Positions 8,446 through 15,921 of a DNA stretch of 64,000 bases are shown here, piece by piece. The notes beneath the pieces are model-generated. The model ran no database searches, was not told the DNA's origin, and saw only the letters and a program-made list of their open reading frames with translations. The stretch spans positions 992,001 to 1,056,000 of the forward strand of contig CAWCVJ010000001.1 in assembly GCA_963799065.1 (NCBI GenBank), in the 5' to 3' direction. Source of the stretch: JAJPHW01 sp963799065. Its GTDB lineage: Bacteria; Acidobacteriota; Terriglobia; Terriglobales; Acidobacteriaceae. Positions within the stretch are counted from its first letter, which is position 1. Each line of letters begins with the position of its first letter. A program made the translations under genes and the position numbers.

Positions 8446-9849
8446 TCACTCTTTCGGCAGCACTTCATACTGCTCCAGCTTCCCGTCGGGCAGTTCCCGC
8501 AACCACATATCAACGGTTTTCTTCTCGAACCTTGCAGTGTACTCCCGAAAGGTCATTCCACCCCGTTCATTCTGGCCCTCGAGCGTAAAATCGGTGAGCC
8601 TTCCCAGGTCCGTCAGGCTGGCCTTGAAGTCCTCGATCGCCAGCCCCGAAAAATAAGCGTTGGCATTCGAAGTAAACAATGAACGGTCAATCACTCCCTG
8701 CTGCAAGCCGAGGAGAATCCCCTTGTCGCGCTCAATCTTCGCCGGATCGGTCTTGGCCTGCTCAAACAGCAAAGGCGCGATCTTTCGCGCGATTTGTCCG
8801 CTGGCGTCCACGGCATCCTGATTGACCAGAACTGCGATGGCCGCGTGGTCATCCGGCAATACAATGTTCTCCGCGGTAAATCCAGAAGTCTCTCCGCTGT
8901 GCTCGAAGATCCGATGCCCTGAGAGCGGCAGGATAAACATTCCCAGCCCGTACCGCGTGGCCATGCCGTCTTTGCGGAGGGTGTCCGTTTCCATCGCACG
9001 GTAGGAGTCCGGCTTGAGAATGCTCTGCTTCAATAGAGATACATCCCACTTCGCCAAATCCTGCGCTGGCATGGCTAACTCGCCCATGGCGAAGAGCCAG
9101 CCTTTGCCTTCTTTCGGCGCAGGCCGCAATGGGCCAAGGGCGTATCGCAAGTATCCGCTCGCATCCGTTTTTTCGAGATGGCTCTCGTCGATATTCATCA
9201 CCGAGGTCATTCCAGCCAGAGTAAAGATTCGGGTCTTTAGAAATTGCATCAGCGGCATCCCGCTCGCTTGCTCGACGATTAAACCTGCGATCACGAAATT
9301 CGTGTTGCTGTATTGCCACTGCGTTCCAGGATCGAAATCCAAGGGTTTCCGCGCCCAGAGGTCGAGAATGTTCTTTGATGAAACCGGCTTCAGCATGAAC
9401 GGCGGAACATAATCCTGCGGCCAATAATCTTGATAGCCTGAAGTATGCGACAGCAACATGCGAATGGTTACTTCGTTCGCTCGCGTCAGCGTCGGAATGA
9501 ATTTGGACACCGGATCATCCAGCGACAGCTTGCCATCTTCGGCCAGTAACAAAACCGCCGCTGCCGTGAACTGCTTGCTGATCGAGCCGATGCTGTAACG
9601 CATGTCCGGTTTGGCCTGCACACGCGGATCCAACGAGGCATTGCCGTAGGCTTTCTGATAAACAATCTGATCGTGACTGACCACTGCAACGGACGCGCTC
9701 GGCACCCCGGTCGAGGTCAGCACCTCGTTCGCCGCCTGATCGATCCTCGCCATGGTTTCTGCCGGAAGAGTGTAGGTTTGTGCCTGAAGTCTGCACATAA
9801 AAGAGATGAGTAGGATCAAAGACCAGCAAGTTAACGTACGAATGTTCAC
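8446..9849 (-). CDS. Secreted serine hydrolase, class C beta-lactamase fold
   Basis: 467 residues starting at a GTG with GGAGG just upstream. A signal peptide (about 1-24, cleavage near LQAQ) is followed by a beta-lactamase/D,D-peptidase-type domain. Its motifs are Ser89-Ile-Ser-Lys92 (nucleophile and base), Tyr-Ser-Asn near residue 180, and His-Ser-Gly-Glu near 317 in place of Lys-Thr-Gly, the usual form in esterase/peptidase members of family S12. A C-terminal domain of about 100 residues follows, as in many acidobacterial homologues. It likely acts in the periplasm or outside on a D-amino acid peptide or ester; true beta-lactamase activity is not implied. Single gene, divergent from the ketoacyl synthase. 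Confidence 0.88.
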   Translation of the reverse strand: MNIRTLTCWSLILLISFMCRLQAQTYTLPAETMARIDQAANEVLTSTGVPSASVAVVSHDQIVYQKAYGNASLDPRVQAKPDMRYSIGSISKQFTAAAVLLLAEDGKLSLDDPVSKFIPTLTRANEVTIRMLLSHTSGYQDYWPQDYVPPFMLKPVSSKNILDLWARKPLDFDPGTQWQYSNTNFVIAGLIVEQASGMPLMQFLKTRIFTLAGMTSVMNIDESHLEKTDASGYLRYALGPLRPAPKEGKGWLFAMGELAMPAQDLAKWDVSLLKQSILKPDSYRAMETDTLRKDGMATRYGLGMFILPLSGHRIFEHSGETSGFTAENIVLPDDHAAIAVLVNQDAVDASGQIARKIAPLLFEQAKTDPAKIERDKGILLGLQQGVIDRSLFTSNANAYFSGLAIEDFKASLTDLGRLTDFTLEGQNERGGMTFREYTARFEKKTVDMWLRELPDGKLEQYEVLPKE

Positions 9850-9982
9850 TCCATCCTCCCGATACGATCAATGCCGCGAAGTGTAACACGAAGCTCAGAA
9901 TGACACGGGCATCGACCCTCCAGCAGATGGGAAAAGACCGGAGTACGCCAGCGAACACAGATTACTGATATTCTCAAGGTCA

Positions 9983-11245
9983 ATGAGCCCTTCTCCGCGG
10001 CGAGTCGTCATTTCTGGCATGGGCGTGGTCAGCCCCAACGGCATAGGTAACCAGGCGTTCTCCACCGCCATTCTGGCGGGAACCAGCGGGGTGCGGCGAA
10101 TTGCCTGCTTCGACCCCTCCGAACTTCCCGTGCAAATCGCCGGACAAGTTCGCGATTTCGACGAGCTCAACTGGATCGAAAAGCGCGAACGCAAACACGT
10201 CTCGCGAGTGCTTCCTCTCGCCATCGCGGCTGCAACCGAAGCGTTGCGGGAGTCCGGGTTCGACCCGTCCACCCTCCCGCTGGAAACGCGACGCCGTTTC
10301 GGGGTGATCATCGGCTCCGGCGGCGGCTCGCAAGAGTTCACCGAAGAACAATACCGGCTCTTCTTTCATAAGCAGTATGCGAAGATGAGCCTGTTCTGTG
10401 TACCCACCGGAGTCATGGGCACACTTTCGAGCGAACTGAGTGTCCGCTTTGGACTTCGTGGCACCAGTCACGTGATCACCACCGGGTGCACGTCTTCCAC
10501 CGACGCCTTCGGCTATGCCGTACGCCAGATTCAATCGGGACGCCTCGACATGGTTCTCGGCGGGGGCGCGGACGCACCCATTGCGCTCGGCATTATGAAG
10601 GGTTTCGTATTGATGCGCATTCTGACAGAGTCATGGAATGCGCAGCCGGAAAAAGGGTCGCGTCCTTTCACTTGCAACCGCGACGGCTTTGTTCTCGGTG
10701 AAGGCGCCTGGATGTTCGTGCTCGAAGAGTATGAGCACGCGAAGGCTCGCGGAGCCAATATGCTCGCGGAAATCGCCGGCTATGGATCGACCTGCGAGGC
10801 ATTTCACCGGGTCCGCTTACAGGAGTGCGGGGAAGAGCCGGCTCGCGCCATCGAGCTAGCGGTCAAAACCGCAGGCATCGCACCGCATAACGTGGACTAT
10901 GTAAACCTCCACGGAACGTCAACGCAACTCAACGACCGCATCGAGACTCGCGCACTGAAGCTTGCGTTGGGCGATGAGATCGCGCACAGCACCCCCATGT
11001 CCGCCATCAAATCGCAGATCGGACATCCGCAGGGCGCTTGCGGCGCAGCCGGCATTGCCGCCACCATCGTAGCCATGAAGAACAGTCAGCTTCCGCCCAC
11101 GCTCAATCTCGATACCCCTGACCCTGAATGTGATCTGGATTACGTTCCCGAAGCAGGACGCAAAAAGGCCATCGAACACGCTGTCTGCAACTGCATTGCA
11201 TTCGGATCCAAGAACAGCGCGCTCGTGCTTCGCAATTGCGCGTGA
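9983..11245 (+). CDS. Beta-ketoacyl-ACP synthase (FabF-like)
   Basis: 420 residues with the thiolase-fold Cys-His-His triad: Cys169 in TTGCTSS, His310 in NLHGTST and His348 in IGHPQGACG. It catalyses decarboxylative condensation of malonyl-ACP with an acyl-ACP. No ACP gene, ketoreductase or acyltransferase lies beside it, so it is either a stand-alone fatty acid KAS II or the ketosynthase of a dispersed specialised lipid pathway. The segment GSGGGSQEFTEEQYRLFF (about 111-128) is a family-type gating region. It is followed after 13 bases by the convergent small gene at 11259. The spacing AAGG-TCA-ATG at the start is short. Confidence 0.9.
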   Translation: MSPSPRRVVISGMGVVSPNGIGNQAFSTAILAGTSGVRRIACFDPSELPVQIAGQVRDFDELNWIEKRERKHVSRVLPLAIAAATEALRESGFDPSTLPLETRRRFGVIIGSGGGSQEFTEEQYRLFFHKQYAKMSLFCVPTGVMGTLSSELSVRFGLRGTSHVITTGCTSSTDAFGYAVRQIQSGRLDMVLGGGADAPIALGIMKGFVLMRILTESWNAQPEKGSRPFTCNRDGFVLGEGAWMFVLEEYEHAKARGANMLAEIAGYGSTCEAFHRVRLQECGEEPARAIELAVKTAGIAPHNVDYVNLHGTSTQLNDRIETRALKLALGDEIAHSTPMSAIKSQIGHPQGACGAAGIAATIVAMKNSQLPPTLNLDTPDPECDLDYVPEAGRKKAIEHAVCNCIAFGSKNSALVLRNCA

Positions 11246-11258
11246 GTAAGACGCCCGG

Positions 11259-11501
11259 TTACTCCTTGAGCTTTAGCTTGGACTTATTCTCTTCCAGAAA
11301 CTCGCGCAACTTGGGTGCCATATCCATCAGCCGAATCCACTGTTCGTAATACAACGTCACAGGGAAGCGACCCAGGCCGTAAACGCTGACGCCGCCCTTT
11401 TCTCCTACCCGAAAACTTAGTTCTCCGGTGCGTGGCGCCCCCTTCTGTTTTTCCAACTCGGCAAGCCGCGCTTTCAACTCTTCATACGTCGGTTCAGACA
11501 T
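11259..11501 (-). CDS. Small conserved hypothetical protein (80 aa)
   Basis: 80 residues, cytoplasmic, strongly charged. A helical N-terminus (TYEELKARLAELEKQKG) precedes a compact region with SFRVGEKGGVSVYGLGRFPVTLYYEQW, and a lysine-rich end. GAGGAG lies 4 bases before the ATG, which supports it being a real gene. I recognise the pattern as a small conserved bacterial family without known function. No cysteine pairs, membrane segment or DNA-binding motif is visible. Confidence 0.75.
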   Translation of the reverse strand: MSEPTYEELKARLAELEKQKGAPRTGELSFRVGEKGGVSVYGLGRFPVTLYYEQWIRLMDMAPKLREFLEENKSKLKLKE

Positions 11502-11611
11502 GAAACTCCTCGAATGTGAGATGCCCCGATAATAAGAGTTCTCGTGGCCCGCGTCGAGTCGGAGGGCTGTGGAAAGTGTCCAAGGTCACGCCTCAGACTA
11601 GGTTTCACCGC

Positions 11612-12748
11612 CTAATTCAAGCCCACCCCGTAGAAATAGTTATATGTGTCGTTCCACGGCAGGTTGGCGGTGAAGGAACTGAACAACATCGCTTGACCCT
11701 GGAAGCTCACAAAAAAATCCTGCTGTGCATTCGCGGTCGTCACGCGCAAGGTGAACAAGCCGTCACAAGGATCGGTCAACTCGCCCGCGCCGCCGTAAAG
11801 ATAAGGCGTGTCGGCCACCGCGGTAAGGGTGCCCGTCGCCAGTTGATTTCCGTGGCTATCCGTCAGGGACAGTTGTCCATCGCTGCCCACAACCGCCGTA
11901 GCGTTGCCCAGGCTCGGGGTTCCGGTCTCGACGTTTCCGGCACCCGTGCTGGCATTCAATTTCTGATAAAAGATTACGGTGTAGGTGCCCGCGACGGAGG
12001 GATCGAAGTCCTTGCTCGCCGCCTTTGCCAAACCCAGCAGCGCTCCGCTTTGAAGATCGACGGCAAAAACGCCGTTGGCCGTCCCGAATACGTAATCGCT
12101 TCCAGTGCCATCAGGATCGGGAACCGTGAGATAGGTTCCAGAAGGATCTTCTTGCGCCTCGCTAAAGTTGATCGTATTGCTGTTGAAGGGCCCATGGCTG
12201 TTACCGCCCTGATTGTATGATCCGAATGGCCAATAGGAGGAGATTGATCCTGTCCCTTGACTGGTCACATCGATCGATCCCGCCTCAAGCCCACCCGCGG
12301 CCGTCCGGAATTGCATGGTGTTATAGTTCTGCGCTTCGAACGTACTCAACGAGATCGGACCGCTTTCCACTGCGGTAATCAGAGCGGGCGTGTCCGAGTT
12401 GGGTCCAGTTTGAGTGGCCTCCACCAGTAACATATAGTTGGGAACCTCGTACGCCCCAATCAGATTTCCAGTGGGATCGCTCAAAGCGTACGTCCCGTTC
12501 CCATTGACGGTGTAGGTCGCACTGCCATTAGTGTGGTTCGATACATCCGTATACGTGATCGTCTGCATCGTAGGATCCACGGTGATGTTAAGGAAGTCGC
12601 CGACGGAAGCGGTACCGTTATAGGTCCGCGTTGTCGGCGCAGGGTTCGAAACACTGGAACGGGTCGAACCGCAACCCATTAGCACGAGAAGCAAGCTGGA
12701 AAGTGTAAGCGCACTTGCAAAGGAAGGGTAGGTATTACAAGCTCGCAT
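11612..12748 (-). CDS. Predicted surface lipoprotein, beta-rich
   Basis: 378 residues. The signal peptide ends in a lipobox (LLVLMGC, Cys at about 26), so it should be lipidated and held in the outer or inner membrane. The mature part is rich in Thr, Ser, Gly and Asn and poor in charged residues, the composition of beta-sheet surface proteins common in Acidobacteriota. No enzymatic motif is seen. It stands alone between the small gene at 11501 and the tRNA; the 230 bases upstream contain the tRNA promoter region. Function unknown. Confidence 0.75.
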   Translation of the reverse strand: MRACNTYPSFASALTLSSLLLVLMGCGSTRSSVSNPAPTTRTYNGTASVGDFLNITVDPTMQTITYTDVSNHTNGSATYTVNGNGTYALSDPTGNLIGAYEVPNYMLLVEATQTGPNSDTPALITAVESGPISLSTFEAQNYNTMQFRTAAGGLEAGSIDVTSQGTGSISSYWPFGSYNQGGNSHGPFNSNTINFSEAQEDPSGTYLTVPDPDGTGSDYVFGTANGVFAVDLQSGALLGLAKAASKDFDPSVAGTYTVIFYQKLNASTGAGNVETGTPSLGNATAVVGSDGQLSLTDSHGNQLATGTLTAVADTPYLYGGAGELTDPCDGLFTLRVTTANAQQDFFVSFQGQAMLFSSFTANLPWNDTYNYFYGVGLN

Positions 12749-12889
12749 GAAACCGCTCCGTTTCTTGCACCAGGAGGGCGCATCAAGAGAAGTACCGGAC
12801 TGATCCTAAAATGATCCTCGTCATAACTGGGTAGACATACAATATCACCGAGGTATTGGGGCGAAAGGAAGAACTTCAGTCATTGCCGT

Positions 12890-12918
12890 TTGACTCTACC
12901 GCCTAGGTAGGCGAGAAT
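12890..12918 (+). promoter_or_regulatory. Candidate promoter of tRNA-Ala with central palindrome
   Basis: TTGACT (12890-12895) is followed after exactly 17 bases by GAGAAT (12913-12918), about 60 bases before the tRNA. The spacer holds a perfect 14-base palindrome, CGCCTAGGTAGGCG with a GG centre, at 12900-12913. It is either an operator or chance. Confidence 0.45.
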
Positions 12919-12978
12919 TACAAAGTTACTCCAAAGCAGGTTTCAGCGCCTGCTCCCTCTTGTAACTCCCAACCAAGT

Positions 12979-13054
12979 GGGCCTGTGGCGCAGCTGGGAG
13001 CGCGCTTCCATGGCATGGAAGAGGTCGTCGGTTCGATCCCGACCAGGTCCACCA
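12979..13054 (+). tRNA. tRNA-Ala (anticodon GGC)
   Basis: 76 bases with a complete cloverleaf. The acceptor GGGCCTG pairs with CAGGTCC and includes the G3:U70 wobble that identifies alanine tRNAs. D arm GGCGCAGCTGGGAGCGC; anticodon stem CTTCC/GGAAG with loop ATGGCAT, giving anticodon GGC (codons GCC/GCU). The T arm has GTTCGATCC. Discriminator A and the CCA end are encoded. It stands alone. Confidence 0.97.
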
Positions 13055-13060
13055 AACTTC

Positions 13061-13195
13061 TTACGGAATCACGTGCGACACTACGTTGCGGGTGAATGTG
13101 CCGTTGGGCGCGATTACGGTGACGAAGCCGGGGTTAGCTCCGGCCGGAAGGTTGGACATCGAACTCGCTCCCTTCGATTTATTCCCAAGGTTGTA
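13061..13195 (-). pseudogene. Possible 3' remnant of a surface-protein gene
   Basis: A 44-codon open stretch on the minus strand ends in TAA 7 bases from the tRNA-Ala 3' end and opens with an in-frame stop, with no good start codon or ribosome binding site. Its translation (ending AGANPGFVTVIAPNGTFT, then RNVVSHVIP) resembles the last beta-strands of Ig-like/IPT-type repeat proteins common in this phylum. A decayed gene end abutting a tRNA fits an old integration or deletion event. It could be chance; no other part of such a gene is visible nearby. Confidence 0.35.
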
Positions 13196-13334
13196 CTACA
13201 GTTCAGAGGGGTGGCGCGTGGGCCACTCGTAGCGCAACGAGAGTCATTGATTACCGATAGCGGGAATGGGACAGTTCGGTCGGATAGAAACCAAAACCTA
13301 ACAGCTTCGTGCCGGAATTCTCTCCAATGCCCCG

Positions 13335-13727
13335 CTAGCTGGCAATCGGGAAGAAGGTCTCCTCCCTCATCAAGGCTTCAATTCCTCTAATCGCTTCTTC
13401 CCCCGAGCGTTTAGAGATCGCTCCTTTAAACCCCACCTTCGCCGCTTCCTTCGCTAGCTCCGACGACACTTCTTGCACCGTGAGCAGCAGCATCCTGATT
13501 TGAGGCTGCTCTTCAGAAATCTGACGAGCCGCCTCCAATCCATTCATATTGGGCATCGCTAGGTCAAGAATAGCTAAGTCAGGATCGAGCTTCCTGATCT
13601 CCACAACGGCATCTCGCCCCGTTCTAGCCTCGCCGCACACTTCCCAGTTCTCATGCTCCGCGAGAATCCTTCGCAGTAGGTAACGAATGGTATCGTCGTC
13701 ATCGGCAATAAAGATTCGGATGGCCAT
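13335..13727 (-). CDS. Single-domain response regulator (receiver only)
   Basis: 130 residues, one CheY-like receiver and no output domain. The acidic pocket is at ADDDD (about 8-12), the phospho-acceptor Asp in LAILDLAMP (about 56), the switch Thr in LLLLTVQE and the conserved Lys in GAISKRS. The fold is of the NarL/LuxR-receiver type, which normally carries an HTH output; here only a short tail (about 10 residues) follows. It likely works by protein-protein contact in a phosphorelay. No kinase is adjacent. The upstream region (13728-13983) is shared with the divergent metallothionein-like gene. Confidence 0.9.
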   Translation of the reverse strand: MAIRIFIADDDDTIRYLLRRILAEHENWEVCGEARTGRDAVVEIRKLDPDLAILDLAMPNMNGLEAARQISEEQPQIRMLLLTVQEVSSELAKEAAKVGFKGAISKRSGEEAIRGIEALMREETFFPIAS

Positions 13728-13869
13728 ATTTGAGTGCTCTCATTTTGTGCTCACTTCCTAGGCGGAGCAATACAGTAAATCTTCTACAGCAGATGGAAGT
13801 GTATGCACCTGCAGTGGTTAGCTTTAAAGATCGCCCGCGGGCAAATTCCCGCAGGCCGAGGGATAAAAT

Positions 13870-13895
13870 CTCCGTTCTATTACGTATAGTCGGAG
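13870..13895. promoter_or_regulatory. 26-base imperfect dyad overlapping a -10-like TATAGT
   Basis: Outer arms CTCCG (13870-13874) and CGGAG (13891-13895) and inner arms CTAT (13877-13880) and ATAG (13886-13889) form a two-part dyad. TATAGT (13885-13890), a plausible -10 box, lies in its right half, about 90 bases before the metallothionein-like start. This is the layout of a repressor operator such as those of ArsR/SmtB or MerR-type metal sensors, though the sequence does not match a known SmtB box. A smaller hairpin (GCGGG/CCCGC) sits at 13837-13852. Confidence 0.4.
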
Positions 13896-13983
13896 CCTGA
13901 GAATTCTGCATCGAAGGAGAAGTTCCGCGGAGGCGGTGAATGCTTGCCGCACCAGGAATAGCTCATCCAGGAGACTAAAACGA

Positions 13984-14133
13984 ATGTCCGACAAAACCAG
14001 CAAATGCGCCCACCTGCCCTGCCTATGCGTCCCCCGCGAGGGAGAAAAGTATTGCAGTCAATTCTGCAAAGATGCAGGCTCAAGCGAAACCGAGATCGCC
14101 TGCGACTGCGGTCATCCGCCTTGCGCCAAATGA
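13984..14133 (+). CDS. Metallothionein-like Cys-rich protein (49 aa)
   Basis: A 49-residue cytoplasmic protein with 8 cysteines (8, 13, 15, 24, 28, 40, 42, 47) and 2 histidines (10, 44). The order C-x4-C-L-C, Y-C-x3-C, C-x-C-G-H-x2-C follows cyanobacterial SmtA and Pseudomonas-type bacterial metallothioneins, which have 9-10 Cys and 2 His and hold about four Zn2+ or Cd2+ in one cluster. I infer zinc/cadmium buffering. AGGAG lies 10 bases before the ATG. The gene is alone, divergent from the receiver gene, with an imperfect dyad upstream and a long inverted repeat 28 bases downstream. No metal-sensor gene is next to it. Confidence 0.85.
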   Translation: MSDKTSKCAHLPCLCVPREGEKYCSQFCKDAGSSETEIACDCGHPPCAK

Positions 14134-14161
14134 AATGATTTCAAAACGGCAACGCTTATCG

Positions 14162-14216
14162 GCCCGCCCTTCTTTCAAGATCCTTTCCTTCTAAATTGAG
14201 TACAAGGAGGGCGGGC
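14162..14216. repeat. 13-bp inverted repeat behind the metallothionein-like gene
   Basis: GCCCGCCCTTCTT (14162-14174) pairs with AAGGAGGGCGGGC (14204-14216) over 13 base pairs with one G-U, around a 29-base loop. It lies between the metallothionein-like stop and the M23 peptidase start. No T-run follows, so it may be a factor-assisted terminator or a 5' leader structure of the peptidase mRNA; the right arm contains AAGGAGG. Confidence 0.55.
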
Positions 14217-14300
14217 GCCCCGGACAGCGGTGTAAGCCGCCATTACGGTCGTCGGAATCCCCTCCCGCACCGCGAATGTTCAGTGTTACTCTCATGTTTC

Positions 14301-15158
14301 ATGCGCCGTACGCTTCTTGCGTTCTTACTGTTCATCGCTTCGGTGCCGAGCGGCGCGAGCCGCGTTTCATGGGCTCCGGAACACCTGGTCAACGGATCGC
14401 CTGTTCTCTTTCGCCTGAGCGGTCATGCCGAATTGCAATCCCTCACCGGTGCCTGGCTTGACCATCCTCTTGTGTTTTCCTGGGATCCCGATTCAAAATT
14501 CTGGTACGCCATCGGTGGATGCGGACTACACACAGCGTCCGGACTTTATACCCTGCAAATGCGGGGCGTGACCAGGAAAGGCAAAGCAATCTCCCTCGTT
14601 CAGCAAATTCCAGTTGGTCACAAAAATTATCCCGACACGGTCATCACGGTCGAAAAGAAATTCACTGCGCCCAGCCCTGACGAACTCAAGCAGATTGCCG
14701 AGGATAAATCCATCAAGCAGAAGGCGTTCTCCGCGACTTCAGCCGACCGGCTATGGTCCGGCAACTTCGACGCCCCTGTAAAAGACGCCCGCATCTCGGA
14801 TATCTTTGGCACCACGCGTACTTTCAACGGAGTTGTCCAGAGCACCCATGAAGGCCTCGATTATGCCGTCCCTTCCGGCACGCCGGTGCATGCCCTAAAC
14901 CGGGGTCGAGTTGTCCTCGCGCAGTCTCTATATTTCGAAGGCGGCTTTGTGGTGATCGATCACGGCCAGGGCTTGATGACGCTATATCTGCATCTTTCGC
15001 ATATTGACGTCAAGCCAGGCGACGAAGTCGTTCGTGGCCAGCAAATAGCCAGCAGCGGGGGAACCGGCCGCGCCACAGGTCCGCATCTTCATATCGCTGT
15101 CCGCTGGCTGGGAACGTACCTTGATCCCGCGACTTTCCTCGAGTTGCGACTCCCTTGA
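14301..15158 (+). CDS. M23-family (LytM/lysostaphin-type) metallopeptidase
   Basis: 285 residues from the ATG at 14301, chosen because it opens a clean signal peptide (MRRTLLAFLLFIASVPSGAS). An in-frame GTG at 14283 is an alternative. An N-terminal beta-rich region (about 25-170) precedes the peptidase M23 domain with the zinc ligands in THEGLDYAVPSGTPV (His and Asp) and HLH of TGPHLHIAV. Such enzymes cut peptidoglycan cross-bridges or, if inactive, activate amidases; here the zinc motif is intact, so activity is expected. Exported to the periplasm. It is followed on the same strand by a membrane-anchored unknown protein. Confidence 0.88.
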   Translation: MRRTLLAFLLFIASVPSGASRVSWAPEHLVNGSPVLFRLSGHAELQSLTGAWLDHPLVFSWDPDSKFWYAIGGCGLHTASGLYTLQMRGVTRKGKAISLVQQIPVGHKNYPDTVITVEKKFTAPSPDELKQIAEDKSIKQKAFSATSADRLWSGNFDAPVKDARISDIFGTTRTFNGVVQSTHEGLDYAVPSGTPVHALNRGRVVLAQSLYFEGGFVVIDHGQGLMTLYLHLSHIDVKPGDEVVRGQQIASSGGTGRATGPHLHIAVRWLGTYLDPATFLELRLP

Positions 15159-15267
15159 TCGTCGTCCGACGGGCGAAAACATCCAGATTGCGCATCTCAG
15201 AACTCTTATTCGCTTACCTCTGGTAAAATTCGCATCCAAGGAGTTAACATCGGTAAGGGAAGATTCT

Positions 15268-15918
15268 GTGGGGCGCTGGATTCTCATCGACGCGCTGGCG
15301 GCGACCTTGGTATTGGTTGGTTGGTACTTCTGTCTCGCCTGGTATAACCGTCGCAAAGGCGCGCGAGCTCTGCATTGGGTCGAAGAAGCCTGTTCGGGCC
15401 GAGCGAAAATTCTGGAGAGCCGCTGGCAGGGCTCCTGTTCCCTTCACGCCAAGCTGGGCTTCGCACAACATTGGTTCGAACATGCCAAAGTTACTGTGCG
15501 TCTGCGTCCTCGTCAGGCTCCCTTAAGTTGGATCCTGTCCCTTTGGAACCGCGAACGTGAGACCCTCACGTTTGAAGCCGATCTCGGTTGTGCTCCCGGC
15601 TTTCACCTTCAGATCATGCGCCATCGCTGGCTCACCCAAAAACATTCTCAGATAAGCCAAAAGTCGGGCAACTGGGAGCTCCACCGGCCCGGCCCCGTTG
15701 TCCTCACCACTCGCTCCAACTGGAGTGGTGAGTTGACCCCCGTCGTAAACACTCTGATGACCTCCCGCGGGCACAACTTGCTCAGTGTGCGGTTTCGCCC
15801 AGACTCGCCGCATCTGGCGGCGACGGTGGCGCTCGACTCACTTTCTAATGAGGAAACTGCGGCGAGCTTCGTCAAAGTGCTTCGAGAATTGGCCGCAGGC
15901 GCGTCGGCGCCGCAATAA
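15268..15918 (+). CDS. Membrane-anchored hypothetical protein
   Basis: 216 residues from the GTG at 15268, which has AGGGA 8 bases upstream and opens directly into the membrane helix (about 4-24); an in-frame ATG at 15121 would overlap the M23 gene and add a segment without protein character. After the helix the protein is soluble with many Trp, Arg and Leu and no recognised motif. Same strand as the M23 peptidase, 109 bases downstream. Its stop is 3 bases from the convergent AsmA gene. Function unknown. Confidence 0.65.
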   Translation: MGRWILIDALAATLVLVGWYFCLAWYNRRKGARALHWVEEACSGRAKILESRWQGSCSLHAKLGFAQHWFEHAKVTVRLRPRQAPLSWILSLWNRERETLTFEADLGCAPGFHLQIMRHRWLTQKHSQISQKSGNWELHRPGPVVLTTRSNWSGELTPVVNTLMTSRGHNLLSVRFRPDSPHLAATVALDSLSNEETAASFVKVLRELAAGASAPQ

Positions 15919-15921
15919 GGA

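Noticed and set aside
12977..13390. A plus-strand open frame covering tRNA-Ala
   Set aside because: The tRNA fold is complete with G3:U70 and an encoded CCA; the frame has no ribosome binding site and no protein character.
1786..13765. The 9-mer CCTAGGCGG occurs in the gap near 1786 and again near 13757
   Set aside because: Two copies of a 9-mer in 64 kb without symmetry or shared distance to a gene are too weak to call a regulatory motif.
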